Shown one piece after another: positions 48,361-57,966 of a stretch of DNA of 64,000 bases. The DNA is from Pseudomonadales bacterium (GTDB lineage: Bacteria; Pseudomonadota; Gammaproteobacteria; Pseudomonadales; Pseudohongiellaceae), in the NCBI GenBank assembly GCA_023257655.1, contig JALRBQ010000013.1, forward strand, positions 237,998 through 301,997, written 5' to 3'. The notes beneath the pieces are model-generated. The model searched no databases, was not told where the DNA came from, and worked only from the letters and a program-made list of their open reading frames with translations. The position numbers and the translations under genes are program-made. The first letter of the stretch is position 1; the number at the start of each line of letters is the position of its first letter.

Positions 48361-49494
48361 TTACAATTTTTTACCATTGGCATCAAACCGCATTTCTCGC
48401 GGAACATCCGGTATAGGAGGCACAGCATCTTTAGCAATATAGCCCATGTTTATACGAAAAATATAAGCAATAACCTGCGCTACGCAATGAAACAAAGCTT
48501 CTGGTATCTCGCTATTTTCACGAGTAGTAAAATACAGTGCTCTCGCAAGATCAGGCGATTGAAATAGAGGGATGCCCAAATCTCCGGCTTTCTTGCGGAT
48601 AGCTATTGCTACATTGTCAATACCTTTGCCTATCACAACAGGTGGGCGCGATGAGCCGGGAGAATATGCCAGAGCTACTGCAAAATGCATCGGGTTTGTA
48701 ACAATAACATCTGCCTTTTCGATCGCTTTCATCATCTTATTAAGTGCAATTTCTCTCTGTCTTTGACGAATTCTATTTCGAACCTCAGGCTTACCCTCAG
48801 CTTCCTTATATTCTTCTTTTATTTCTTGCTTTGTCATGCGCAATTTTTGCCTGTGCTGATTGACTTTAATAGGCACATCCAGCATCGCAATAACTATCAG
48901 AAATAAAGAAATAACAAGAGCTGAAATGCCCAGTACTATACCTGAAGACAAAATCTGAACTTTTTGTGAGACTACACCAAACTGTGAAATATCTTCTTTG
49001 AAATATTGAAAAACAAGATATGTAGCTATAAGTATTAATAGGGTTTTTAACACTCCCTTAAGCAATTCAAACCAAGCTTGAGCTCCAAATATTCTTTTAA
49101 TTCCGACAAACGGATTTACTCTGTTTGCTTTAGGCAATATGTTTGAAATGTTGAAATTAAAACCACCAAGAGCGCTGTTGGAAATAAAGATAACTGAGAG
49201 AATAACTGTAACAAGAATCGATAAGCTTGGAGCAAGTTGTGCCGCCGATGCCCAAAGTTGCCGGCTCATTACTGCCGGATCATTGAAGCCTTGCATACTA
49301 AAGTTAGCCCGAAGAACCGTAATTAATGCTGTGTAGATTGACTTTCCTATGACCAATAAAGTTGCTATAGCAGAAATGACTACGACCGCGACGGATAACT
49401 CCTGTGATCTCAGTACCTGACCCTCCTCACGGGCTTTATCCAGTCGTTTCTGGGTCGGTTCTTCGGTTTTTTCTGAACTTTCTTCTTCAGCCAT
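48361..49494 (-). CDS. flhB: Flagellar export switch protein FlhB
   Basis: The 377-residue protein has an acidic N-terminal tail, four TM helices (about 35-58, 90-108, 145-165 and 183-205) and a cytoplasmic domain. The autocleavage motif, normally NPTH, reads NPMH at 267-270. The following segment FAVALAY and the rest of the C-terminal domain are normal. FlhB controls the change from rod-hook to filament export, and cleavage at N-P is needed for it. It lies 2 bp after fliR. Confidence 0.93.
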   Translation of the reverse strand: MAEEESSEKTEEPTQKRLDKAREEGQVLRSQELSVAVVVISAIATLLVIGKSIYTALITVLRANFSMQGFNDPAVMSRQLWASAAQLAPSLSILVTVILSVIFISNSALGGFNFNISNILPKANRVNPFVGIKRIFGAQAWFELLKGVLKTLLILIATYLVFQYFKEDISQFGVVSQKVQILSSGIVLGISALVISLFLIVIAMLDVPIKVNQHRQKLRMTKQEIKEEYKEAEGKPEVRNRIRQRQREIALNKMMKAIEKADVIVTNPMHFAVALAYSPGSSRPPVVIGKGIDNVAIAIRKKAGDLGIPLFQSPDLARALYFTTRENSEIPEALFHCVAQVIAYIFRINMGYIAKDAVPPIPDVPREMRFDANGKKL

Positions 49495-49496
49495 AT

Positions 49497-50261
49497 TCAG
49501 AGTAGTAGTGAACTAAAGGTCGTTACGCCTGATGCCCAAAAATCGCGCATAAAATAGATCGCGCCGGGCATATAGATATAGACAAAAATAAATCCACATA
49601 TCATTAGTGCCGAAAAACCTATTGAAAAGATATTCATAGCCGGCGCAGCCCTGGTTACAATAGCCAACCCGAAATTAACAATCAATAAAGATACCACCGC
49701 AGGGAGTGCCAGTATTAAGCCGCCGATAAACGTCATTGCCGACCAATCAACTACAAAGTTAAACCACCCCGAGAAATCCGGATAGTTTCCTATCGGTATT
49801 AAAGCAAAACTTTCTACAAGATTTCGTACCAGAACAATATGTCCATCGAGAGCCAGAAATACCAGAGTGCCTAAAATTAATAATAGTTGGGAGATCACAG
49901 GTACATTGCCCATTGCCGGATCTATAATGTTTGCAAAGCTCAATCCGATTGAATTAGAGACAAATGCGCCAGCTACAGTAAATGCGGCTATGACAATTTG
50001 CAGAATAAAACCAAGAACAAAACCAATAAAGACTTCGGTGAAAGCAATTGAAATTCCAGAGACTGATAGAATATCAACCTCGGGCAATGATCCTGCATTC
50101 ATGATAAAGACAGCTAATACAAGAGCGATAGCAATTCGAAATCGCAAATTGAGCGCATCCACCGTAAACAAGGGAGATGCCAGCATAAACGCGCCTATGC
50201 GTAATAGAGGAAAAATAATTTGTAGGAGTTGCTCATAAATTGTGCCAAGTTCGATGTTCAT
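49497..50261 (-). CDS. fliR: Flagellar export protein FliR
   Basis: The 254-residue integral membrane protein has about six TM helices and the FliR signatures LLRIGAFMLASPLF and FGLAIVTRAAPAMNIF. It forms part of the export gate with FliP and FliQ. It overlaps fliQ by 4 bases (ATGA). Confidence 0.94.
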   Translation of the reverse strand: MNIELGTIYEQLLQIIFPLLRIGAFMLASPLFTVDALNLRFRIAIALVLAVFIMNAGSLPEVDILSVSGISIAFTEVFIGFVLGFILQIVIAAFTVAGAFVSNSIGLSFANIIDPAMGNVPVISQLLLILGTLVFLALDGHIVLVRNLVESFALIPIGNYPDFSGWFNFVVDWSAMTFIGGLILALPAVVSLLIVNFGLAIVTRAAPAMNIFSIGFSALMICGFIFVYIYMPGAIYFMRDFWASGVTTFSSLLL

Positions 50262-50527
50262 CGTAAAAGCTCTGGGGCAAACGCAAGCATCCTTTCAAAA
50301 AAATCGATATAAACTGCAACGAGCCAATTGCCAAGGAATATCAGACCTAATACAAGCACGATCAGTTTTGGCACAAAACTTAAAGTCATTTCCTGAATAG
50401 ATGTTGCTGCTTGAAACAAGCCTATTAATAGACCCACCAGAAGAACCAGAAGCAGCAGTGGTCCCGCTAACATGACCGTCGTCATCAACGCATCTCTACC
50501 TATAGCTAGAACATCTATCACTTCCAT
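50258..50527 (-). CDS. fliQ: Flagellar export protein FliQ
   Basis: The 89-residue protein has two TM helices, as in all FliQ. The first contains LLLVLLVGLLIGLFQAATSI and is followed by the conserved QEMTLSFVPK turn. It is a gate component with FliP and FliR. It overlaps fliP by one base and fliR by four. Confidence 0.95.
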   Translation of the reverse strand: MEVIDVLAIGRDALMTTVMLAGPLLLLVLLVGLLIGLFQAATSIQEMTLSFVPKLIVLVLGLIFLGNWLVAVYIDFFERMLAFAPELLR

Positions 50528-51288
50528 TAAACGTTGAAGCTCGCTGAAATAGTCTGCAAGATGATCAACCAGCCATCTGCGAGCACAAAAAGCATTAGTT
50601 TGAAGGGCATTGATATCATCATGGGGGACACCATCATCATACCCATTGACATTAAGATACTTGCTACGACAAGGTCTATAATGACAAATGGGATGTAAAT
50701 CAAAAAGCCCATGGTGAAAGCTGTTTTTAATTCTGAGGTCATGAATGCGGGTATCAAGACTGGAAGTGGCGCATCTTGATATTCAAGCTCTGTCGAGTTA
50801 CCAGCCAAGTCCATAAAAACGCTGATGTCACTCTCTCTGGTTTGATTAAGCATAAAGTTGCGAACAGGCATTACCGCTTGTTCGATAGCGACCGTCTGTG
50901 AAACTTCACTGTTAAGATATGGTGTTATTGAATTATCATAAATATCTAACAGAACCGGACTCATAATGAAAATACTAAGGAATAGAGCGATACCAACGAG
51001 TACTTGGTTAGGTGGAGTTTGACCCGTGCCAAGCGCCTGTCTTAATAGCGATAGCACTATAATAACGCGGACAAATGAGGTCATCATTATTAACAAAGAC
51101 GGCAGCAATGTTAATGCGGTCATTAACAAGAGAAGCTGCAAGGTCAAACTGTATTGCGTGTCACCGGTTGCATTTTCTGTAACATTTACCAGAGGTAACG
51201 CGCTTTGAGCAAAAGCAGTAGCTGTCATTGTGAGCAATAAAAGCAGGCCCAAAAGGCGAAGCACTAGAGGCTTGAATTTTTGCCACAC
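50527..51288 (-). CDS. fliP: Flagellar export protein FliP
   Basis: From the GTG at 51288, with GGAAAG seven bases upstream, the protein has 253 residues; a TTG at 51309 would overlap fliO. The N-terminus is a signal peptide (cut near AFAQS), and four TM helices follow. The conserved core LLPSLLIMMTSFVRVIIVLS and the gate segment MVSPMMISMPFKLMLFVLADGW are present. FliP forms the central pore of the export gate. Confidence 0.94.
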   Translation of the reverse strand: MWQKFKPLVLRLLGLLLLLTMTATAFAQSALPLVNVTENATGDTQYSLTLQLLLLMTALTLLPSLLIMMTSFVRVIIVLSLLRQALGTGQTPPNQVLVGIALFLSIFIMSPVLLDIYDNSITPYLNSEVSQTVAIEQAVMPVRNFMLNQTRESDISVFMDLAGNSTELEYQDAPLPVLIPAFMTSELKTAFTMGFLIYIPFVIIDLVVASILMSMGMMMVSPMMISMPFKLMLFVLADGWLIILQTISASFNV

Positions 51289-51290
51289 GA

Positions 51291-51551
51291 TCAATCTTTC
51301 CAAGAGCAAAGAAGATTGATGCTGCTTTGATTCGAAGAGAGCAGCATATTCTGATTATCAACTTTTACGAGCAGGATTTTTTGCCTGAATCCTAATTGCA
51401 ATTCGCTTTCGATAATAATTCTTGGGTTTTTCCTCGATGGACCATATAGCAAGTGCGGCCTCATCATTTTCATCGCATATAAAAATATTGCCAATGCTGC
51501 CAGTACAATTGACAGGGCTCCGATCGAGGACCAAACGCTAATTTCTGACAT
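51291..51551 (-). CDS. fliO: Flagellar assembly protein FliO
   Basis: The short 86-residue protein has one N-terminal TM helix (SIGALSIVLAALAIFLYAM) and a small cytoplasmic domain with the FliO-like pattern RQKILLVKVDNQNMLL. FliO helps FliP assemble into the export gate. It stands between fliN and fliP, the standard place. It is at the short end of the family. Confidence 0.8.
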   Translation of the reverse strand: MSEISVWSSIGALSIVLAALAIFLYAMKMMRPHLLYGPSRKNPRIIIESELQLGFRQKILLVKVDNQNMLLSSNQSSINLLCSWKD

Positions 51552-51558
51552 CTGGGTA

Positions 51559-51888
51559 TTATGACTTTAGGTTTTTTATTCTATCTGCAGGTGGAACGAC
51601 CTGAGTCAGTCTTATTCCATAACGATCATTTACCAGCACTACCTCACCTTGAGCTACCAAAGTATTGTTGACCAACAGATCCAGAGGCTCTCCTGCAAGT
51701 CTCTCTAGTTCAATCACAGCGCCTTGGGACAGTCTCATAAGGTCTTTAATTTTTATGGAGGCGCGACCGACTTCGACCGATATACTCACAGGGATATTGT
51801 TTAACAGTTGCTCATCAATTGAGACTGCGTTCGCATCTTCCTGCTGTGTTTTTTCTTGTGTATCTATCGACTTAATTTCTTCTGACAT
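51559..51888 (-). CDS. fliN: Flagellar motor switch protein FliN
   Basis: From ATG 51888 the protein has 109 residues; a GTG at 51897 overlapping the fliM stop is also possible. A short acidic N-terminal part is followed by the SpoA domain with VSVEVGRASIKIKDLMRLSQGAVIEL. FliN forms the lower C-ring and binds FliH during export. It directly follows fliM. Confidence 0.93.
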   Translation of the reverse strand: MSEEIKSIDTQEKTQQEDANAVSIDEQLLNNIPVSISVEVGRASIKIKDLMRLSQGAVIELERLAGEPLDLLVNNTLVAQGEVVLVNDRYGIRLTQVVPPADRIKNLKS

Positions 51889-51893
51889 GAGCT

Positions 51894-52868
51894 TCACTCT
51901 TGATTTTTTTCAATTTTTCTAAAATTAATGAGTTTGGCGGCAGCATTATTCCCAATTTCTCCGATTTCCATATCGAATAATTTGAAACTTTGAATTTCTC
52001 CCCACGCCAATTCTGGTTTGGCCATGAAAAGAACATCACCTGACTTCAGCTTTTTCAAGGCTCCAAGAGTGCTTGGAATTTCAGCATATTTTACTTGCAG
52101 CCTTAATTCGGCGTCGGAGCAAGCAGACTGCATTTTATGCTGCCACACCAGTGTTTTTTGATCGTTCTCTTCGCTACTCTGGATCCGGCTTCGCAGTAGA
52201 TCCCTAATAGGTTTTAGGGATATAAAGGGATGCACTATGGTTATTGCCCCCTCGACACCGTGCCCGAGGTCAAGCAGGAACTTACTGGTAATTACCAGAT
52301 CGTTTTCGTCTGCAATTTGAGCAAACTGCGGGTTAATCTCTGACGCAACTTCGGTGAACTCAAGTTTAAGAACTGGAGACCAAGCATCTTTTAGAGATCC
52401 AAATATCAAATTCAACAATATCTTGATAATAGATGTTTCAGTAGGTGTGAATAGTCTGGCTGGGGGCAGGTCGCCGATTCCCTTGCCAAAACCCCCAAAA
52501 AAATTATCCAACGAGGAAAATATTACTTCTGTATCAATAATTATCAGTGAATATCCACGTAGCGGGTCGATTTTTATCGTATTGACGGACAAGGGCGCCC
52601 GAAATTCCTGCATGAAGTTTTGGTATTTAACCGTCTTAACTCGATCAATAGTGATTCGAGGCGTCGTTCTGAGGACGTCGACCAGCCCGGCTCTAAGCTG
52701 CCTAGAGAAGCGCTCATTTATCATATCGAGCGCTGCATCATTAAATCCTATTGATACGTCTTCTGATGCCAGGTCGTGTTTGGCTACCTCGACATGAGAA
52801 TCCATCGCATTAATATTCTTCAATGCATTTATTTCGTCAGCCGTTAATGAAACATCCAAATTCGCCAC
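51894..52868 (-). CDS. fliM: Flagellar motor switch protein FliM
   Basis: The 324-residue protein starts at a GTG preceded by AGGGGG. The N-terminal segment SLTADEINALKNI matches the CheY-P binding motif, so the motor is probably under chemotactic control. The middle domain (LPPARLFTPTETSIIKILL) binds FliG, and the C-terminal SpoA domain binds FliN. It lies 8 bp after fliL and 6 bp or less before fliN. Confidence 0.94.
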   Translation of the reverse strand: MANLDVSLTADEINALKNINAMDSHVEVAKHDLASEDVSIGFNDAALDMINERFSRQLRAGLVDVLRTTPRITIDRVKTVKYQNFMQEFRAPLSVNTIKIDPLRGYSLIIIDTEVIFSSLDNFFGGFGKGIGDLPPARLFTPTETSIIKILLNLIFGSLKDAWSPVLKLEFTEVASEINPQFAQIADENDLVITSKFLLDLGHGVEGAITIVHPFISLKPIRDLLRSRIQSSEENDQKTLVWQHKMQSACSDAELRLQVKYAEIPSTLGALKKLKSGDVLFMAKPELAWGEIQSFKLFDMEIGEIGNNAAAKLINFRKIEKNQE

Positions 52869-52876
52869 GCTGCCCC

Positions 52877-53443
52877 CTACTGCACCAGATACTCAACGAA
52901 GAGGACGCGTTCAATCCCACCGAAGTCCTCAAGCTCTTCAAGCACTGAGTTTGCTGCAAGTTTCAAATTTTCCTCGAGATTCCCTCTGAAATCCGGTTCC
53001 GATAATTCGGATTCAACTACTTTTCCCATAGTTTCGAGCATCGCAGAACGAATTAACAGTTCATGTTTGGTTACGCGGTCAATTACGATTTGGTCATAGT
53101 GTGTCATCACAGCTACGGTGACCTGCATTACACGTCGCGAATTAAGTACATTCGCAGTTAATGGGCTCGACATTTGATAATAAAGCGTATCCAGGCGTGT
53201 AGGATCAGGTGTCTCCATCAGCTTCGGTGATTCCTCGACCGGCGGCTCTTCAGCGATTGCCTCCGCCTCAATGCGATCCAGTTCTTTCTGCAACTCTGAA
53301 TCATCTGAAAAAAACCCGGTAAAGAATAAGGTTCCCATTACAATTCCGACACTAAGAACAACTGACAACAATACGCCAATCAGTATCCACATAATCGGTA
53401 ATTTAGGTTTTTCTGGCTGCTCTGTTTTTGGCGCTTCTGCCAT
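52877..53443 (-). CDS. fliL: Flagellar basal-body protein FliL
   Basis: The 188-residue protein has one TM helix (about 15-38) near the N-terminus, an acidic linker (residues 45-70) and a periplasmic stomatin-like domain ending in VLFVEYLVQ, the usual FliL end. It stabilises the stator around the motor. It lies 8 bp before fliM and 58 bp after fliK. Confidence 0.9.
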   Translation of the reverse strand: MAEAPKTEQPEKPKLPIMWILIGVLLSVVLSVGIVMGTLFFTGFFSDDSELQKELDRIEAEAIAEEPPVEESPKLMETPDPTRLDTLYYQMSSPLTANVLNSRRVMQVTVAVMTHYDQIVIDRVTKHELLIRSAMLETMGKVVESELSEPDFRGNLEENLKLAANSVLEELEDFGGIERVLFVEYLVQ

Positions 53444-53501
53444 TGGATTTTACCTCTTAAAATTCTGAACTATAAATCCCGAATGCCTGTCAACTGGTGT
53501 T

Positions 53502-55313
53502 CTAGGCGTAATAATCCAGAAGATTGTTATTAATATTCAATTTTATTTGTTTTGTTTTACTCTTCCGCTGCTCTTCTGTTACTTCGTTGTCAGCACTCTG
53601 TCTCTCTTGAGAAGATTTATCTTTTCTCCCTACGTCGACGTTGACAAGTACCTTCGCATTCTCAGAATTTGCGAGCAGGTCTTTGAGCAAATGCCCCGCT
53701 TCCCTCAGGGCCTCCGCAACTTGTTCATTGGTAGCGACGATACGGACACTTAGTTCGGTGCCGCTCCTTCGCGCTTCGATCTCGATATCGCCAAGATTCT
53801 CTGGACTGATCTCGAGTCGAACTGACTCCACTTGTCCATCTTCAGGCACTGTCATCTGTTCGTAGATTGCATTGACGACTTGTGGACCTAGTTTTAAAGA
53901 CGAATACACTTCTTTCGCCTCGGTGCTCGCGCTGGAAACATATTGATTTAATGTTGCAGCATTATTCAGGGGCGCGCCATCGACTGCCTGGGACAACGGC
54001 AACAAGGTCGCGTTCACAGAAGAGCCCTCAACATGCTGAGGCTTGGGTGTACCGCTCGATAGGACAGTCTTGAAAAACTCGCTATCTCTGCCAAAAACAC
54101 TGTGAACTCTATCTACTGCATTCTGTTGAGAAGCTTTGCCTGTTCGTGCTAACTGTCCGTCTATTTCCTCGATGTTAGCTGAATCTGATAAACTACTGTT
54201 TTTGACAGCTTTACCCATTGCCTCTTGCAAATTGGATTCTTTGTCAGAGTTGCTCGTTAGAGTGCTCATTAAGTTTGCGCCAGAGACACGTTGCCGTTGC
54301 CCTGGCAAATACTGACTAATCCCTTCGTGCGTCAAGTCGATTATTTCTTCAATATGAATTGGCGATTCAGGCTCGATATCTGCCGCCTTACCATCATTAT
54401 TCAAAAGTCTGGCGAACGTATTGGACTGCAGCACTCGACTCGCGGACTCTTGCGTCAACAGACTTTCCTCTGATGCAGCGCCTGCGTCTCGTGTTTTCGA
54501 CTCATCGAGCAGTAGACTTGCGAACGGATTGGACTGCAATGCTCGACTCGCGGACTCTTGTGTCAACAGACTTTCCTCTGATGCAGCGCCTGTGTCTCGT
54601 GTTTTCGACTCATCGAGCAGTAGACTTGCGAACGCATTGGACTGCAGTGCTCGACTCGCGGCCTGTTCGGTAGTTGAAGCAGCTGGGTTCTTCTGACTTT
54701 GCTCTTGCAACTCTTCGGCGAGACCGGTTCTTGAAGTTTGCCACCATTTCGGCGGGAACAATTCTCGCTGCAGCTCAGTGACAATTTCTGGTGCATCGCT
54801 CATCAGCTCAGCGCGACGCATCGGTTCGACGTTACCTGATGACATCGCACTGGTTAGCACCTGCCTGCCGCTCAGAAACTTCACAGTCTGCAACTTGAGT
54901 TCACCAACCCCGCTAGCTGGGTCTTCTGTGGATAAGGGTTGCGGTAATGCCATAGCCGAGTCGGAATGCCCGGAAATAGCGGCTGCTAGGGCTTCTGACG
55001 AAGCATTGAAATCTCTAACCCCTGCCAATACAGTCGTGTCACTGTCATTGTCATTGTCCGGCATTTCACTATTGTCTGCCTTGAGCGCCAGCAATTCCTC
55101 AGAAAGTGGCAAAGTCTTGCCACTTTTTCCAAAAGCGGCGAAATCAGGGCTTGTCGATTTTATATTTCCAGCCTGTACGGCCTGGCTGAACAGGTCGGCA
55201 AAAAAGCTCGCTTCGACCTGTCCTGATTCGGCATTTCCGCCTTTAAAAGAACGACTTACGTCGATATTCTCGATAATTTTATTTAAGTTGAACGTAGTGG
55301 CATTTTTTATCAT
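53502..55313 (-). CDS. fliK: Flagellar hook-length control protein FliK
   Basis: From ATG 55313 the protein has 603 residues; a TTG at 55325 adds four residues and has no advantage. The N-terminal and middle parts are poorly conserved and Ser/Ala/Glu-rich, as usual in FliK rulers. They include a 36-residue repeat with two nearly identical copies and a partial third. The C-terminal domain has the FliK core pattern EDGQVESVRLEISPENLGDI. FliK measures hook length and triggers the FlhB switch. Its place between fliJ and fliL supports the call. Confidence 0.9.
   Translation of the reverse strand: MIKNATTFNLNKIIENIDVSRSFKGGNAESGQVEASFFADLFSQAVQAGNIKSTSPDFAAFGKSGKTLPLSEELLALKADNSEMPDNDNDSDTTVLAGVRDFNASSEALAAAISGHSDSAMALPQPLSTEDPASGVGELKLQTVKFLSGRQVLTSAMSSGNVEPMRRAELMSDAPEIVTELQRELFPPKWWQTSRTGLAEELQEQSQKNPAASTTEQAASRALQSNAFASLLLDESKTRDTGAASEESLLTQESASRALQSNPFASLLLDESKTRDAGAASEESLLTQESASRVLQSNTFARLLNNDGKAADIEPESPIHIEEIIDLTHEGISQYLPGQRQRVSGANLMSTLTSNSDKESNLQEAMGKAVKNSSLSDSANIEEIDGQLARTGKASQQNAVDRVHSVFGRDSEFFKTVLSSGTPKPQHVEGSSVNATLLPLSQAVDGAPLNNAATLNQYVSSASTEAKEVYSSLKLGPQVVNAIYEQMTVPEDGQVESVRLEISPENLGDIEIEARRSGTELSVRIVATNEQVAEALREAGHLLKDLLANSENAKVLVNVDVGRKDKSSQERQSADNEVTEEQRKSKTKQIKLNINNNLLDYYA
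54423..54665. repeat. 108-bp tandem repeat inside fliK
   Basis: Units beginning GGACTGC at 54423, 54531 and 54639 repeat with a period of exactly 108 bases; the first two are complete and nearly identical, and the third is partial. The period is 36 codons, so the frame is kept and the ruler protein gains length. The few changes suggest a recent duplication. Confidence 0.9.
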
Positions 55314-55380
55314 GGTGGTAGTCAACGCACTTAGTAAATTGAACTGATCTGATACTTTGCAATTAGTGCGCCAATTCTGA

Positions 55381-55824
55381 TTATACGTTTAATACATTGA
55401 CATAATGCTGTGTTGCGGCTGCATCGGATTGTTTTTGCTCCGCCAACTCCGCGGACTGGTTTTCACGCCTTTTGCTTTTGTCGTGCAACATATCAAGTTT
55501 CTGCTTTTCTATTCTGACTTCGCGAACGGAGTCAGCTAGTCGACCCAATCTGGTATCGATATCGATCAGTTGTTGCGCTAGCTGATTTTTTATTTTGAAA
55601 AGTTGCGCGAAGTAAGCATGTTTTGTTTGCGCAGAATAATCAAACCTTTGTACTTTGTTCTTTGAATTTGATTGACTGTTTTCTTCGATAATTTGATCAA
55701 TAAACTCGATTTTTTCTGTCAATCCCTGCCTGGAATCAATATATTCCTGACGCTTTACATCCAATTGATTTAATTCGATGACTTTAAGATCGGTTAAAAC
55801 GGCCAGAGTTTTACTCGTTTTCAC
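55381..55824 (-). CDS. fliJ: Flagellar export protein FliJ
   Basis: The 147-residue protein is one long coiled coil, as expected for the FliJ stalk of the export ATPase. The pattern of Lys, Gln and Glu through the whole length (for example ENSQSNSKNKVQRF) fits the family, and so does its place between fliI and fliK. It overlaps fliI by 4 bases. Confidence 0.85.
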   Translation of the reverse strand: MKTSKTLAVLTDLKVIELNQLDVKRQEYIDSRQGLTEKIEFIDQIIEENSQSNSKNKVQRFDYSAQTKHAYFAQLFKIKNQLAQQLIDIDTRLGRLADSVREVRIEKQKLDMLHDKSKRRENQSAELAEQKQSDAAATQHYVNVLNV

Positions 55825-57197
55825 TGCAGTATCTCCTCCAGACGTTGCCAGCTTTTCTCGGAAGGATAGTATTCATTTTCAGCCTGAGCCAGAAACTCAA
55901 GCAATGCCGATCGCAGTTCGATCGCCGTGTTCAACTCTCCATCTGACTTGTCTTCGTAAGCGCCGATTTGTATGAGGTCTTCTTTCTCGCTATATAAAGT
56001 CCATAATCGTCTTAGCTTTTGACTTAGCTTTACTCTGGGGAAATCCAGTAACGAGTTAGCCACTCGAGAAATAGAGCCCATGAGATCTATGGCTGGGTAC
56101 TGCGCCTTATCCGCCAGTTGGCGAGACAGCATGATCTGTCCGTCGAGAGAGGCTCGCGCAATATCAACAATCAAATCACTACGATCATCACTCTCTGCAA
56201 GCACGGTATAAAAACAGGTAATTGATCCATTACCGTCGATACCGGTACCTGTACGCTCAATTAGATTCGGCAATAAACTGAAGACTGACGGAGGGTAACC
56301 CTTCGTAGTCGGTGGCTCGCCAATTGTCAGACCTATTTCACGCTGGGCATGAGCGACCCGAGTTAAACTATCGAATAACATGAGCACATTCTTACCCTGA
56401 TCACGAAAAAATTCAGCGATCAAATGAGTCAGCTTAGCAGCTCTCACTCGTTCTAAAGCAGATGCATTACTTGGAGCGGCAATTACTACGGAGTTTGCCA
56501 GACCCAATTCGCCCAAGGTAGTGTTAATAAAGGCGTTAACTTCTCTGCCACGTTCACCAATGAGACCGATAACCACCAAGTCCGCTGCCGTATTGCGAGC
56601 AAGCATCGCTAGCAGAGCACTTTTGCCTACGCCGGACCCGGCGATTAAACCCATACGCTGACCACTGCCCATCGTGAGACAGGTATCGATAGCTTTTATG
56701 CCCGTCTCCAGGATGGTGTCAATATTGGGCCGCTGCATCGGATTGATTAATTTTCCGTCCAGGGGCGCCTCATGTGTGTATTCAATTGCCGGCCCGGCGT
56801 CGAGGACATCACCAAAACCATCAATCACGCGTCCAATCAGCTGATTAGATAATTTTCCAAAAGAAGTTCCCGCCTTGGGATACACCCTGCATCCGGGAGA
56901 CAAACCCTCGGTGCCTTTGTACGGCATGAGAAACAAGCTGTTTTTCTCGAAACCAATGACCTCCGCGTCGATATCTACCCGACCGGCCGGACATACAACT
57001 CGACAAACGGACCCTATTGGAGAGTCAAGCCCCTGAACTTCAATTGAACTGCCAGCTACACGAGTGACACAGCCACTGATCACGAGTTCAGAGCTCAAGC
57101 GCTCAAGATTATTTCTCAAGCCATCAAGCATAACCTCGGGCAAAGAATCAATGTCGGTATGCCGAACCCCGACGTATGGCTTAGTTTGGCTAATCAT
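55821..57197 (-). CDS. fliI: Flagellum-specific ATPase FliI
   Basis: From ATG 57197 the protein has 458 residues and overlaps fliH by 8 bases; a longer reading to 57245 would overlap fliH more and has no ribosome site. The F1-beta-type ATPase has Walker A AGSGVGKSALL, the GLIGERGREVNAFI segment and Walker B VLMLFDSLTRVAHAQREI. FliI powers substrate delivery to the export gate with FliH and FliJ. Confidence 0.96.
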   Translation of the reverse strand: MISQTKPYVGVRHTDIDSLPEVMLDGLRNNLERLSSELVISGCVTRVAGSSIEVQGLDSPIGSVCRVVCPAGRVDIDAEVIGFEKNSLFLMPYKGTEGLSPGCRVYPKAGTSFGKLSNQLIGRVIDGFGDVLDAGPAIEYTHEAPLDGKLINPMQRPNIDTILETGIKAIDTCLTMGSGQRMGLIAGSGVGKSALLAMLARNTAADLVVIGLIGERGREVNAFINTTLGELGLANSVVIAAPSNASALERVRAAKLTHLIAEFFRDQGKNVLMLFDSLTRVAHAQREIGLTIGEPPTTKGYPPSVFSLLPNLIERTGTGIDGNGSITCFYTVLAESDDRSDLIVDIARASLDGQIMLSRQLADKAQYPAIDLMGSISRVANSLLDFPRVKLSQKLRRLWTLYSEKEDLIQIGAYEDKSDGELNTAIELRSALLEFLAQAENEYYPSEKSWQRLEEILQ

Positions 57198-57966
57198 GGC
57201 TTTGCTTAAGCTGGCTGAAAGCATGCAGCAATTTTTCCTGAGCAATCTCTTCCACTTCGGAGAAACCCATCAATATTTTAAGGTCACCCAGCTCAAGGTT
57301 TTGATCCACAACTAACCTCGACTGAGGACCAATGTCAGCCAGACGACCATTCAGAAATCCTTGTACTTGAGGATTAACAACTATGGTAATTTCCTGATTC
57401 CCATCTATCGAAATCGAATCCATAGCGTGTTTTATCAGGCGGCGATAGTAGTCAGCGTCCGAGGCAGAAAAACGGATCACGGCTTGCGCCAATCCATACC
57501 CTAGCTCTTCTATGTACTTCATGAACGGACCAAAATCGACTTTGATATCCTGCAACTCTTTTAGATAGGCATCGAGCATACTGTATTGCGCCTGCAAGGA
57601 ATCTTGTGTCTCCTGCTTTCCCTGCAAATACCCGGCTTCGAATCGTGCTTCACTTTGTTGCGCAGACTCTTCCTGCAAGGTTTTGAGATTTTCTTCAAGC
57701 TCACGTATGCGGCGCTGGTCCTCAGTCAATTGCGGCATCATGACAGCCTCATCCGATGCTTCAATGTGTTCCGCGATCTCACGGCCGACTTCGGCATCGC
57801 CAGTTTTAGGCATGTCCACGCGATGTAACTTGCAGGGTACAAATTCCGATTTCAGCTGCGCCGCTACCAGATCTTTTTTGGCATATGCTCGCGCTTGACG
57901 ACCCGCCATAAGTAGCGCATTCATTTTCCATTCGATATTGTCAAATTCATTCTTAGACAAAGTCAT
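57190..57966 (-). CDS. fliH: Flagellar ATPase regulator FliH
   Basis: From ATG 57966 the protein has 258 residues; an ATG at 57993 would overlap fliG more. The central part is a long helix rich in Glu/Gln (RRIRELEENLKTLQEES), followed by the GYLQGKQETQDSL glycine-repeat region and the C-terminal domain that binds FliI. FliH is an inhibitor and stator of the ATPase and links it to FliN. It overlaps both neighbours. Confidence 0.9.
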   Translation of the reverse strand: MTLSKNEFDNIEWKMNALLMAGRQARAYAKKDLVAAQLKSEFVPCKLHRVDMPKTGDAEVGREIAEHIEASDEAVMMPQLTEDQRRIRELEENLKTLQEESAQQSEARFEAGYLQGKQETQDSLQAQYSMLDAYLKELQDIKVDFGPFMKYIEELGYGLAQAVIRFSASDADYYRRLIKHAMDSISIDGNQEITIVVNPQVQGFLNGRLADIGPQSRLVVDQNLELGDLKILMGFSEVEEIAQEKLLHAFSQLKQSHD

